A stretch of 58,148 bases of DNA from the NCBI GenBank assembly GCA_022592435.1, contig JABYQS010000202.1, positions 1-58,148 of the forward strand. The letters run 5' to 3'. Each line of letters begins with the position of its first letter. Position 1 is the stretch's first letter. Origin of the DNA: Cerioporus squamosus (taxonomy: Eukaryota > Basidiomycota > Agaricomycetes > Polyporales > Polyporaceae). Shown piece after piece: positions 24,307 to 35,095 of the stretch. The position numbers and the translations under genes are program-made. The notes beneath the pieces are model-generated. The model was not told the DNA's origin. It did not search any database and saw only the letters and a list, made by a program, of their open reading frames with translations.

Positions 24307-25096
24307 TGGTCCCGATGACCTATCGTGATCGTAAGTCTAGCTACCTTTGACTTGAGCTACATTTTGATGTGACCTCTTTATTTGTCACCTTGTGAAGGCG
24401 TTTGGCAAGTCCTGAGCATGCTCGCTCGCGAGGAGAAATCTGGAGTCGCATTTGAAGAGTTAGTGAGCCGAAGTGAGTGTGAATGCACGTTCCTTCTGGG
24501 TTACACCCAAACTCGACGCCTCTAGTCCGGGACATTGCCCGCGAGCAGTCGTCAAAGATGGGTCCTCACTACGAGAGGCACATCTTGAAGGTTATCAAAC
24601 AATATGTGAGTGGTTGATCGCCGTCGTACCCCAAACATGCTGACTGCCATGGACAGAGACGTTGGGTGACTCTCGGGAAAGAGGATCAGGGCCTTCAGGT
24701 AAAGCTGACGGAGAAAGGCATCAGCTTGTACGCTCTATAACTGTTGCATTTCCCCCTCTCTAACGTACACTAGCTTTAGAAGCTGGGGCATCACTCCGGT
24801 GTACGCGGACGACGACCGGGCCCCTGAGAAGTTCACGATCTCGCAGGTGAGTCCAGCGTTCCTGCTTCAATACCATATCGCTTGCATAACATCTTTCAAA
24901 GTTGGAGAGTCAGACGGCTGTTCTCGAAGACGTACTGCAGGAGACGCAAGAGCTCTTCCTTGAGTACCACTTCAGCGAAGACGAAGCTCGGTCCGTTGCA
25001 ACCCTGTCCCAAGCGGTGCGAGCGCTTTCAAACCTTGCGAAAACATGTCATGTTGACGCAACGACAGGTACAGCGACTCTGCGACAGGGTGGATGA
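24307..25096 (+). CDS. Small possibly winged-helix plus coiled-coil protein (about 172 aa, 6 exons)
   Basis: Exons are 24307-24331, 24398-24472, 24526-24605, 24657-24727, 24774-24846 and 24902-25096. The first ~95 residues (RVWQVLSMLAREEKSGVAFE, then a second helix, YERHILKVIKQYRRW, and a short basic wing VTLGKEDQGLQVKLTEKG) have the helix-helix-helix-wing order of a winged-helix fold. This is inferred from shape only. The last exon is a coiled coil (LEDVLQETQELFLEYHFSED). The 3' end is uncertain: other frames stay open to about 25278 (AMSEALATDC and onward), so a further exon may exist. It lies 336 bp downstream of the 22699 gene on the same strand. Confidence 0.5.
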
Positions 25097-25606
25097 TCTG
25101 AGTGACCAGGTTTGTGCACCAGATCACTATCCCCAGCGGTTGTTGACGATCCGCACCAGTTCACTGCCATGAGTGAAGCGCTTGCAACAGATTGCGCGGT
25201 AGAGCACAAGGCGTCAGCCTTCTTGCGGGTATTGGAGAGGGGCAACGAACGGGACGAAGGGGACGGTACTGGTCATTAGACAAGATAAACGAACGATGTC
25301 CTGCATATCTTACGACTGTACGATTCATAGAGTATTCGTGATGAGGCGCGATAAAGTGTACGGGTATATGTGAACACGCATGGAGGAGCAGCGGAGCCCA
25401 TCAAGCTGTTGGCAAGTTGAGTTTCACCTTCCACACACGCGCGGGAGGAGACAGTGACTCACCGGATGCGGATGTCGAGGCTTCGCTCTCCTTGAGGAGG
25501 AGGAGCTTCTTCTTCCTTGCCTGGGCCTCGTACTTGACGGCTGACTGTCTCCGAACCCACCGGGGCTCTCCATTGCTGAGCAGACGCAGCACGTATCCGG
25601 TCAGAT

Positions 25607-25617
25607 AGGGGTGGGGA
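25607..25617. repeat. Left target-site duplication of the LINE
   Basis: AGGGGTGGGGA, identical to 26997-27007 at the other end of the element. Confidence 0.88.
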
Positions 25618-25621
25618 AGAG

Positions 25622-26434
25622 TTGGCGGCGACGGTGCTCGGGCTCGAGCTGCTTCGCACAGAGACGCGCTGTACACGGCGCGCCTCTCTGGCGCTGGACA
25701 ATACTGCGGCAATCCAGGCCTCCACGCTGCGCTCCCCTGCTGCAGGCCGCTACCTCACTGACATCTTCCATGAGCAGGTGAAGGCGCTCAAGGCTGCCCG
25801 TCCGGGGCTGCGCATCACGCTTCGTTGGGTGCCCGGCCATAGCGACATTGCTGGCAATGAAGCGGCAGACGAGGCGGCGAAGGAGGCTGCCCGGGGCCGG
25901 TCGTCACCGGCCCCGCAGCTTCCTAAGCAGCTTCGGAAGGTACTGCCGCTGAGTGCGTCGCGGGCACGGCAGAACTTCAAAGCTGAGCTGGACCGTCGTG
26001 CGAAGCTCCGCTGGCAGACCTCGCAGCGGGGCATGCGCATGGCCACCATCGACCGCTCAATGCCCTCCAAGGAGTACCCCGAGATGATCGCCGCCCTTCC
26101 CCGTCGACATGCCAACCTCCTCCTCCAGCTTCGCACAAACCATGTCCCTCTGCAGCCCTACCTCGCACGCATTGGCAAAACACTCTCCCCGACCTGTCCC
26201 TCCTGTGGTGAAGCTGCCGAAACCGTGGAGCACTTCCTCCTCGCCTGCCCGACATACTCCCTCCATCGCGCTGTCCATTTCGCCCCTCTCGGCTTCACCG
26301 GTCGCAAGCTGTCGGTCCTCCTCAACAGCAAGGATGGCCTTCACCCGCTCTTCGCCTTTGTCAATGCCACTGGTCGACTCCGCAGCGTTTTTGGCGAGAT
26401 TGTGGTCCCTCCAGCAGACGACAACGATGATTGA
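25622..26434 (+). pseudogene. LINE ORF2 C-terminal fragment: RNase H plus CCHC-type knuckle
   Basis: The frame opens inside the RNase H domain, after the first catalytic Asp, which has been lost. LALDNTAAI supplies the D-N of the second active-site strand, and RWVPGHSDIAGNEAADEAA is the conserved final RNase H motif with its His and Asp. After a linker comes the terminal C-x2-C-x8-H-x4-C knuckle (CPSCGEAAETVEHFLLACP) seen in reverse-transcriptase-bearing LINEs. Reverse transcriptase and endonuclease are absent, so it cannot move by itself. The frame has no internal stop, which suggests a young insertion. Confidence 0.9.
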
Positions 26435-26974
26435 GCTTTCCCTTTCCCTCATGCCACTTACTCGCTCGCTGACTTCACTCTGTCTCTGTCTCGCCTCCTC
26501 TTCTAGTTCTCTCTGTCCAGCCATTGCATGCAGTCCTGTAGTTGTGCAGTGTATGGCCACGCCGGCGGCGCACTCCTGCACTGGAGATGGGGGAGTTCGG
26601 ACGCGGGGCGGGGACGCCTTTACTCGCGTACTCCTGCCGCCTCAAAGAGGCAGAAGCCCAACGGAGCACTCCCGTGATTAAGGGGCGGCAGGTTTATAAC
26701 CTACTCTCCTGCCTTGAATGGCCAAGTGCTGCGACCGTCGACCGGGTGAGCCCTAGTTTAGTTCATCTCTCTCTTGCTCTCTCGTAGTATCCTTCTCGAC
26801 TCTCTCCTCCTACTGTACATCCCCCAGTTCCTAATGGCCCGCTGCATCGCCCCAGCACTCATTCCCTTTCCCTCCCCCCTACCCATGATCAGCGTACCCC
26901 ACCCCCTTCGCCTCGTCGTCTCCAGTAGTTATCGTGTAGTGTTCTGCCTACCATAGGGCTCGGCCCTCAAGGGC

Positions 26975-26980
26975 AATAAA
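26975..26980 (+). terminator. LINE polyadenylation signal
   Basis: AATAAA lies 16 bp upstream of the 3' boundary of the insertion. Confidence 0.65.
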
Positions 26981-26996
26981 CGAGGATTCAAAGAAA

Positions 26997-27007
26997 AGGG
27001 GTGGGGA
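26997..27007. repeat. Right target-site duplication of the LINE
   Basis: AGGGGTGGGGA, the perfect partner of 25607-25617. Confidence 0.88.
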
Positions 27008-27773
27008 TGGTGTCGCTTAATCTGCTCCCATGCGTTCGCACGTGTGTAGAGCCAGATCTGACGGTCCTGGTTGGGCGTTGTGTGGACATAGAGGTTGCCG
27101 AGGACCGGACGAGGGACGACCGGAGGCTCGAGAAGATATGTGGGCGAGGAAGAATAGAACCAGCCAGTCTTCTCTGGGGTGTCTCGGATGGTATACTCGC
27201 TCCACTTGACGGTGAGGCGAGGCTCGCTTGCATGGTGGTGAACCACTGAGAATCGAGCGAGCAGCCGGGAACACTTACCTGCTCGCCCCGTTCGGGGTTT
27301 CAGCCGAGCTGGACTTGGGCTGTGCTGGCAGGTCCGCGCCAGCCAAAGCTGGAGGGTTCTGCGCGAGCTCCGCCGGGGAGGACTCCTGCAGGGGTGCGGA
27401 GTCGGCGGCACTGGCAGTGGCCGTACCTGCGACGGGGGCCTGCGGAGCCGGATGGGCAACTGCGTCACGAGAAGGCAATTCGCCTCCGTTCGAACGGGCA
27501 ACTTGGACCTCTATACCAACAGTCGGTCGCGCCGCGGCAGAGTCAGTTGCGATACTGAGTGAACGGGGGATATCAGCGTACGTCACTTCGTCCACGCATG
27601 AAATTGGAAACTCACCTGGCGGCGGAAACCACTGTGTGCATATTCTTGAGGTATCGGTGGCGCAGTACCACGGACTGTGCCTTGAGAGGCACGTCTCCGC
27701 CCTTGGGCAACAGCACCGCAGGGTAAGGCCTATAGCGGACCTTCACTGTGACGGGCGTGGAGGGTTCGAGCAT

Positions 27774-28844
27774 CTTGGAGGCGACGTTGAGTAGCGACGA
27801 TGTGGGGATTGGATCTTGAGCAGTATGGCTGCCATATCGTACCCTGATTCTACTTATGCTGGCTGAAGTTCATGGAGGACACGAACGGGCTTTCGAGCAG
27901 GCCAGGAGGAGGCAAAGGACACAACAGGAAACAAGTTACAAAAGCGCCGCGTTGTCCTCGGGCTTCCTGGCCGGAGTAACCGGAGATGTCCGAAAAGAAC
28001 GTCTCCATCTGAAATCGACGCGCGTGTGAAATCCCTTCTCTGCCTGCGTCAAGGACATTCCGAACTCTTGTCGAACTCCATCGCACTTTCACAGTGAAAC
28101 TTCAGCTGGCCGCTGGATCCTGGACGAATCCGCACGTACTGAATATGACCAGAACCTCCATGCATTACCTTAAGCTCATGTTTTGCAAGTTCGGTTCAGT
28201 TACTGGAAGGCTGTATGGAGGCTACCTGTCGCCTGGTAGGGTGTAAACCCTGGGCCAGCGCGGGGCTCAGAAAGGTGCGTCATGTCCTTCAAGGCTCCCG
28301 AGCGTGTCAAGATCACATCCACTGCGAACGGAGGAGCTACTCAGTCCATACCATTCCAATTGTCCTCGCGCACGTTGCATGTCAGTCTCCGCCCGACCTC
28401 ATCGCCAGTCTGAGCCTGCTGGCCGTGCTCTTCTTGCGCAATCGTGACCATACACATCTTGTCCCTCTCAGGGTGGGCGACTAGGACGCTCGCTGCGAGT
28501 TCATGCGGACTTGGACAGTCCCGGTGCGTTCCAGCATTTCCTCCTTGTCGTCTTCTCCTAACGACTTCCTAGAATCCGCGCCCATCTTCTCATTCGTGTT
28601 GTATTGCTACCGCTTTTGCAGGACCTCCGTCTCACTTACCCTTGGAGTCACCCGGTTGCTTGCCCTCACCCTTCGATTGCCATGCGTCTAAGTACAGCAG
28701 CCCTCGGGGATCGCCGAGGTCCTCGCGTGCACGCATCAATGCACGCTACTGGCACCGACATCATATTCGCCCGTTGACACTCCATTCATCCACTTTCAAA
28801 CATACGCTACCGACCTCCTTCCGCACTCACGTAACTTCCAAAGC
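27774..28844. other. Divergent intergenic region, no firm gene
   Basis: It lies between the start of the split minus-strand gene and the plus-strand gene at 28845. A plus-strand frame at about 28279 (MSFKAPERVKITSTANGG) opens with a good ATG but ends after 43 codons; it may be a first exon I could not extend. A minus-strand frame at 28092-27850 may be a 5' leader exon of the split gene. Confidence 0.4.
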
Positions 28845-30839
28845 ATGGCAGATTTCCGCACCATTCTCAGTGAGACCTTCACCGGTAGTCTTCGCGCGAT
28901 ACTTTATACTCATCTGCACAATGAACTCTCAGACAGCTTCGTCCCGAGTGGCCTGAAGAGTAATCCCATTACCCCTTTGGCGGCAGGCTCCGCCGCTTCT
29001 CAACTCACGACGACCGCGGTTACCGGACGACAGGATGGCTTACCAGAGTCCGCGCCTCAAGCTAACGCCACCCAGAGCGCAAACGGCAGTCGAGCAGACG
29101 AGCAGGCAATGGTTGTGGACACCTTTGAGCTGGAAGGTCAAGTGTTGCGGTTCTTGACCAATATGGGATACTCATCCGCATCGAAGATACATCGACATCG
29201 ACAACGGTCGGCCCGGGCGCCAGGCGGTTGGTGCAGCAAGGCGTTCACCCGTCCGATATGCCGCAGACTTCCGCGCCAGGCATTGACTCACCCTACGCAT
29301 TCACTGCTGCGACTGGGAGCCGGCCCGGTCTCAACTCGTCTCCTGCAGGTACAGGACGAGGAGATACAGACGACCTGGGTGGCCAAGCCGAGAAGTTGTT
29401 ACTAGCCATGGTAAGAGCCGACCGTGATGCGTTGTAACGATCGTCATAGCTCACGGGCTTTTCAGTCTCAGAACATGGTGAATATGCAGGATAGTATGCG
29501 CACGATGACCACAAATGTCGGTGTCATGAGTACAAATATGGACCGACTCGAAACCGTTGTAGGGACGCTAGCAGAGCAGCAGCTCTCCTTCATGTCCGCC
29601 GCCAACGCTGGTCGTAGTCGTCCCGGACCAACTGCGAGTGCTCGTCCTGCGTCGCGTGCCAGAGCTCACGATGTCGACGAGATGGTCGTTGATTCTGGCG
29701 ATGTTGCTGACGACGAGGGTGTCATCCCGGTTCCGAAGAAGCAGAAAGTGCTGAAGTTGAAGGGCGTGCCGAATCTGCGAGACCCGAAACGCAAGGCGCT
29801 CATGGTGCGAAGCGTGGTATCATCTTTCGTTGATATGCTGGCTTACCAGCTCATGCTGTAGGATGCGGTCGCGGCTGCTTGCAAAAGGTATATGGGGCGC
29901 GATCACAGCGAGAACGATGTTGAAGCCGATGAGGACTACAACATGGAGCTGTTCGACGACAGCAAGCTCCCGACGCCGGAAGAGGTGGCCACGTTCAACG
30001 GGAAGACCGGTCATTGCTGCACCATTGAAGACTTCCGCCCCGATCTGGCAGGCACGCCCAGGTCCATGTGGAACAAGTCGGCAGCGGCTGTCTTTGCAAA
30101 GGCATTCGTGACGCTACCAGATGCGCCCTGCAGGACCCGCAAGACGGTCGAAGAGGCCTTCGGCACCCATCTTATCGGTTTATGTAAGGCCTATCGCAAC
30201 TGGAAGCAGGCGGGAAGTCCTCAACGCCTCGAACGTATGGCAGCGGCTCGGCGGGCAATGCGGAAGGACTACGTGAGTCGTGCTGTCACAGGATCCGATA
30301 AGTCACTGACTCTCGCGCAGGTCCACGAGCGCCGCGTGCGAACCGTGGCCGATCATCCTCTGCTCTCCAAGCACCTGTGGATCATTCAGGCTCTCAAACC
30401 AGCCGGGATGAGTTCGGACGAAGAGGAGCACGTCGGACCTGACATAGTCTATCGACGTGTGCGTCAAGACTGGCGTAACCCGCTCATGGTGGAATGGTTC
30501 CGAGTCGTCGACTATTTCACCAAGACGAAGTACATCGGGCCAAACGGGGGTAACACGCCGGGAGCGCGCCCGCACCGTCGGCAGCAGATCGCCAAGTCCA
30601 CCTCTGAACGGGACCCCGTCCGGTACCTCCCTAGGAGCGCGTACAACCCGGAATGGCTCGCAAAACAGTCGGAGTTCATGCTTGATTGGCTGTCGCCGTC
30701 GGACAAGCCGTACTCCTTCATACACGAGGCAGCCGTGCTCAAGTACGTCTCTGAACTTTGCGCGTGCGCTGGTCGGCTGACTCGGCTTCACAGGGAGGCG
30801 GCCGCTCTGCAGGCCCGATTCCAGAAGGGGGCTGCGTGA
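28845..30839 (+). CDS. Uncharacterised Agaricomycete-type protein (581 aa, 6 exons)
   Basis: Exons are 28845-29136, 29187-29410, 29466-29816, 29862-30272, 30321-30742 and 30794-30839. The five introns are 45-55 nt, and the last two (48 and 51 nt) are in frame, so unspliced transcripts would also translate through them. The N-terminal half is Ser/Thr/Ala-rich with a short coiled coil (NMVNMQDSMRTMTTNVGVM) and a basic PKKQKVLKLKG segment that could act in nuclear import. The C-terminal half has GMSSDEEEH, a DWRNPLMVEWFRVVDYF block and PRYLPRSAYNPEWL-like text (read here as VRYLPRSAYNPEW). I recall similar blocks in expanded, unassigned Agaricomycete families, but cannot name one. No enzyme motif is seen. 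Confidence 0.68.
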
Positions 30840-32507
30840 CCTCATCGACGTACCTCGCAACTCCCGATCCTGCTACAGTTCATCGGCAAATGTTCAGATT
30901 GTATCCTCCTTCACTCTTTCTGTCTCTGTCGCTCTGTATGTGTCCGTCCGTCCACCCGTTACGCTCTTTTACTTGAAAACACCGACACTCGTTGCTAGTC
31001 CCTGCTTTGCGCCAGGTTCCTCACCACGCTCGTTAGCACCTCTGTTATCACTCTATATGTAGTACAGGACGTCCTTAATCACCGTTAACACCCAATGATC
31101 CTCGCTGGAAAGAACGGATGCACGGTTTGAGCTAGTCGCTGCAGGTCCCTCTGAGTTTGAGGGTACCGGCACTAGAGGCGGAATCGGTGGCCCGACCGTC
31201 CCGGCCTGAAAATTGACGCGCAGAATCCGAGACAGCCGTTTGCCTCTCTCCCTCGCCTTCGTATTCCCCTTCTTGTTCCCCTCACCCCGCCTCCAGATAC
31301 AGAGCATCTGGATTCTGCAGCCTGCATACTCAGTCGCTTGTCAAGGAGAGATGTTACCTCGGCCAGATTCTGCGCCTTCAGGCCCTCCGCTGGAACAAGT
31401 TTCGGCAGTGCCGCAATCCAGCCACAGATGCATGCCCAACCCATGCATTGCATGTCCACACACACTTCTCTAACGGGGAGTTCAAGGGCTGTAATTGTGG
31501 TGAGTACACAGTCCGTTCTCACGTCGTTCTCTCTCTCTGCGCCAGATTGCGGCAGAAACTCTGCTCTCAGACATTGTGAGAACCGGCATGTGGTCCTGCG
31601 CTATCGCAGCTCGAAGAGAGGCACGAGCCTTGCGTGCGCGGGATACGGTTCAGCCAGGTGCAGCCGTTCACAGCTGAGGAGCCCGCTGGTCGCTTTGCGC
31701 TCCACCTCATGATCCTGAATACTGAGCTTGCGCGACGTTTCTACGTAGAACGCCCAATTGCAACTCATTCGTTCTTGGGTTCGACAGGCCTCCATCCATC
31801 GACCGTAACCCTCCTCCTCGACAACCTCAACCTGCTGTGTCACCCTCCACTCCTCCTCCTCCTCCTCTTCCTCCTCCATACTCCGCCCCTCCCGCCAATC
31901 GACCGATCTTCGTATCCTCTCGGCAAGTCCCGCATGTGGTTCTCGACCAAGTAGTCGTCCAGGATCAGTCTTGCTGTGCCAGTGGCTACCGCACGAGGTA
32001 GAGTGCTATTCACAGCGCGCGTCAGATGACACTCACTCGTCGACCCAGTGCGACGTGCGAGTCTGCGACTGGCTCCCTTCACTCCTCGTTCGTGGGACTG
32101 CCTGCCTCGACCCCCTCATCCCTTCCCACATTAGAAGACTGCGAACCGCTGGAGAGCGACCACCAGACCGCTTTTCCCCGTCGCAGATTCGTCGACCATC
32201 ACCGCTACCACGTCAAGGCCTTGTCCTAACGACTCCGATATGGTCGGGAAGCTACACACCGAGCGCCGATGTTCAGCACGCGCGCGATGCCTTCGCCGAC
32301 GACCCGAAAGTATCCAGCGGAAGTGCGATTAGCTTCGCAACTATCGCACGTCTTGACCCCACGCTTAGGCGCATGACCACCACGTGGCCTGGGTGGCATC
32401 CGCACAGGCTACGCCACTGTCCTTGCCTTTCTACCGTCACCAATCCTCTCGCACTTCCGAGTGGCAATATCACGGCGACCCTTCCGAGCAGCAAGTATTC
32501 GCTCGCA
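30840..32507. other. Intergenic, no supportable gene
   Basis: Frames in this stretch are short or proline/serine-rich without motifs. A (CTC)n tract lies at about 31848-31882. An ATG frame at 32026-32229 could be a leader exon of the 32508 gene, but I could not join it in phase. Confidence 0.45.
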
Positions 32508-33666
32508 ATGTTTTCTCCTACAATCAAGATCATGGTCTTCGGCATCTCATTCGGTGTTGCGACGTTTCTCTGCATGACACATTCTTACCGAATGCAATAC
32601 GCCCATTACACCCCATCCGACGTCCACGTCGTCTACGCCGTGATTCGGGAGCAAGTTGTCAGTGTCGCCGCAGCAATTTGCGCATCCCAATCTGTCCCAT
32701 ATCTTTGTCCTTCCGATGGTGGTCATACCGGTCGCATCGGGGGCACGTATGCTCTCGATCCGCCCGCTGCTCACGACCTAGGCCTCGTCCTGGATTCGAC
32801 TGCCGGGACCACGTTAATCGTTTGCAGGTGCTTCTCGCAGGTCCTCGTAGACGAGCGCGTCTTCTATAATCAGCTGGTTGTGACAGTCCTCCCCGTTCAA
32901 AGCGACGTCTCCATCCATGTTCTGGCCTCCCTCGCCAATGCTGCTACACGCGTTCTTCCCCTTGTCCCGATCGGGAGTGCCGAGCAGAAGATTGTTTCGA
33001 CCCTTACTGGGCTGTTGATTTCTGCGCAACAAGCCTTGGACGGTGTGCGTTCCGAGGTGGACATGGGCTTTCATCGGTGGGTGCCAATATCTTCAGCGAG
33101 CCCTCAGACAAGTCTAATAGATGAATCGCAGCATCCGCTTCGTGAATGGCGGCGCATACGCAGCGCTCAAACTAGCACACCTCATCGATCCTGTCGTCGG
33201 GATCGCCACCGGCACCCTCGTCAGCGATAGACTGGTCCATCACTTCACCAGACATTCCCTGGTCGCAACGGCGCACTCTATTCGCGCCATTGGCGGAAGA
33301 ATCGATGTGGTCAGCCGTGCCCTCGGTGACCTTCTCGACGCCCATGCCGTCCTCGTGGAGCAACACGGTTTGGAGTATGTCTGCGAGATATCCTCGTCCA
33401 CGTCTTCATCCCCCACTTGCACGGTAGCCGCAATGCTCTTGCAAAGCGGCCCGGCCATCGAACTTGCGCAGCATCGTGTCGCATCACTCAAGGGAGTCTT
33501 GCGCGAGGCAGAACATGACATTGACCTTGCACTGAGGCTCGCTATGTCCGAACACCACTGCCCGGTGACCATGGCGCTTCAGCTCCTGGGCGAGTTAGAA
33601 GCTTCGCTCCGGACATACAGAGGAATATTTCGTTGGGGCGTGAAGTATGGTCGTGGTGAATTGTAG
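32508..33666 (+). CDS. Membrane-anchored helical protein 2, function unknown (343 aa, 3 exons)
   Basis: Exons are 32508-33076, 33132-33374 and 33447-33666, both introns phase 2. An N-terminal hydrophobic helix (IKIMVFGISFGVATFLCM) serves as signal anchor. The rest is helical, with Ala/Leu/Val-rich segments and a mildly hydrophobic stretch (IDPVVGIATGTLV). Like the gene at 745 it joins a membrane helix near the N-terminus to a long helical domain and ends with similarly spaced helices (RLAMSEHHCPVTMALQLLGE here, KLAASQYTSGKLPIEV there). The frame is open further upstream, so the start may be earlier. It lies 296 bp upstream of an EW-family gene on the same strand, which suggests a functional or duplication unit. 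Confidence 0.62.
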
Positions 33667-33962
33667 TCGGAGTCATCCATCCTCGTCAAATCCTCTGCTC
33701 TTGGCCGCGCGGCTTGTTGATTAACTGTGTACTTCTTCCTATATGCATTATCTTGGATGTTTTGGTATTGTCACTTCAACCAGCTGGATGAGTCGGTCAT
33801 ACGGACGTCGCGTCACAATACTCGATCTGTTGGCTGCCGGTGCGTACCTCGTGTCCGTCGTGTGCGCCGTGTGCGCGATAACTTAAAGCTCCCGAGTGGC
33901 ACCTGGCTCGAGTTAGTGGCATCCCGCTGCTTCAATTTCTAACCATCCCCCTGACATCCGAG

Positions 33963-35095
33963 ATGAATATCGCCACCGACCAAGACGCGCTGAGGGATCT
34001 GTCAACGAGAGTGTGTCGGGAATGCACGGCACTGAACGAAGAAACGAGAAGGTACGCCCGATGATGTTCAAGCGGGACAATGACATGACAGCGCAAAGCG
34101 CAGGTTTCTCTATGAATGTGCCTTACCGGATGCCAGCGAGCGATGGTCGGAAATACTTTGCTCCAGGTTGGCGTCGCATTCTGCGACACGTCGGCGGGAG
34201 GTCAAGAGCACCTTGATTATCTGGCGCGAGCTCGTCGAAATCTCGTCTCTCGACCTTGCGATGAACCCAAGCGAGACTTTGCAGGCATTCACTTCAGGGG
34301 CAACGGGTCTTTCTGGAGACGTCGGCCTTCTGTGGACCCAGGTAAAACCTCAAATCCATTGAGCTAGTTCACGCAATGACCAGACATGATGAAGTTTTCG
34401 GAACTTTATGAACGCTTGTTCTTCCACATAGACCTCACAGAGATCACCTTCATTGAGAACGCGCAGCCTATATTGGAGGCTGCCATGAAGAGCGTGAACG
34501 AGAAAAGTCAATCGCTGGCGGCGGTGATGGAAGAATGGGCCTCCTCCTTCGCGACCATGCTCACCCTTGTGCGTCCAGAAGTCTCGTGACGATCTGCCGG
34601 AAGCTGAACGCTACTAGGATGGCCTCGATAATGCAATCCGGAGCGTGGAGGAAAGGACACAGGCCAACCAAAGCCCATTCATCGACGTGTTGGCACCACA
34701 TGTTGACAGGCTGCGCCTGCTCGCAGCCAGTCGCGATGCCATCCTCAAGGATTGCCAGGACGCCAGTGTCATTCGAGACGAAGGCGAAGACACTATAGAT
34801 CGCTTCGCAATGTACCTCGATGATTTGGCTGCACAACGGGCAGTGATGCGACGAGCAATCACTTCGATCCTGGTAGCTAGTAACAGCATCTTCTGCAAAG
34901 AGCAACTAATGTACTCACTCCAGTCATGCACAGCATATTTTCAATGCCACTGAAGCTTTGACATCTTCGGTGACGGGACATGATGGGAGGGACTTCCCCT
35001 TGGCGAAGTTCGTCGATGTCCTGCCCGCGTACAATAAGGCCAAGCTCTTATCGGAGGAGATTTACGGAGTGAAAGATCTCAATTCCGCATCATGA
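33963..35095 (+). CDS. EW-motif helical family member 2 (294 aa, 5 exons)
   Basis: Exons are 33963-34051, 34137-34341, 34395-34568, 34618-34872 and 34934-35095; phases are 2,0,0,0, as in the other members. ERWSEILCSRLASHSATRR corresponds to the W-x(5-7)-L/F-A-x-R region of the 22699 and 39281 proteins. MEEWASSFATMLTL at the end of exon 3 corresponds to FEEWTPCF and FQEWEPVF. The exon-5 text PLAKFVDVLPAYNKAKLL replaces their last two exons. All helix, no finger, no membrane span. Two acceptors (GAAG and GCACAG) were chosen to keep phase, so those boundaries are less sure. Confidence 0.62.

Larger units (their letters stand above)
25618..26996 (+). mobile_element. 5'-truncated non-LTR retrotransposon (LINE)
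   Basis: This 1379-bp insertion keeps only the 3' end of a LINE: the RNase H region, the terminal zinc knuckle and the 3' UTR. It ends with AATAAA (26975-26980) and an A-rich tail, ATTCAAAGAAA. Both ends abut the perfect 11-bp duplication AGGGGTGGGGA. 5' truncation, an A-rich 3' end and a short duplication are classic products of target-primed reverse transcription. The RNase H suggests a Tad-like or other RNase H-bearing fungal clade. It is oriented opposite to the gene it interrupts. Confidence 0.88.
25401..27773 (-). pseudogene. Host gene split by a LINE insertion (about 289 codons before insertion)
   Basis: Minus-strand exons are 27773-27616, 27554-27279 and 27226 onward. The third exon reads LTVKWSEYTIRDTPEKTGWF and later LYVHTTPNQDRQIWLYTR. 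At 27007 it meets the 11-bp duplication that flanks the LINE. On the far side, from 25606, the same reading frame resumes (YLTGYVLRLLSNGEPRWVRR, then a Lys-rich helix) and ends at 25401. Leaving out the element and one duplicate gives a whole number of codons. As it stands, the frame runs about 22 codons into the LINE and stops at 26929, leaving a 243-residue product that lacks its basic C-terminus. Exon 2 is Ala/Pro-rich. I do not recognise the family; the basic C-terminus would suit a nucleic-acid-binding or mitochondrial ribosomal protein, but that is a guess. Confidence 0.65.

Noticed and set aside
26057..26581. 174-codon minus-strand frame over the LINE
   Set aside because: A shadow of the RNase H frame on the plus strand, which has clear motifs.
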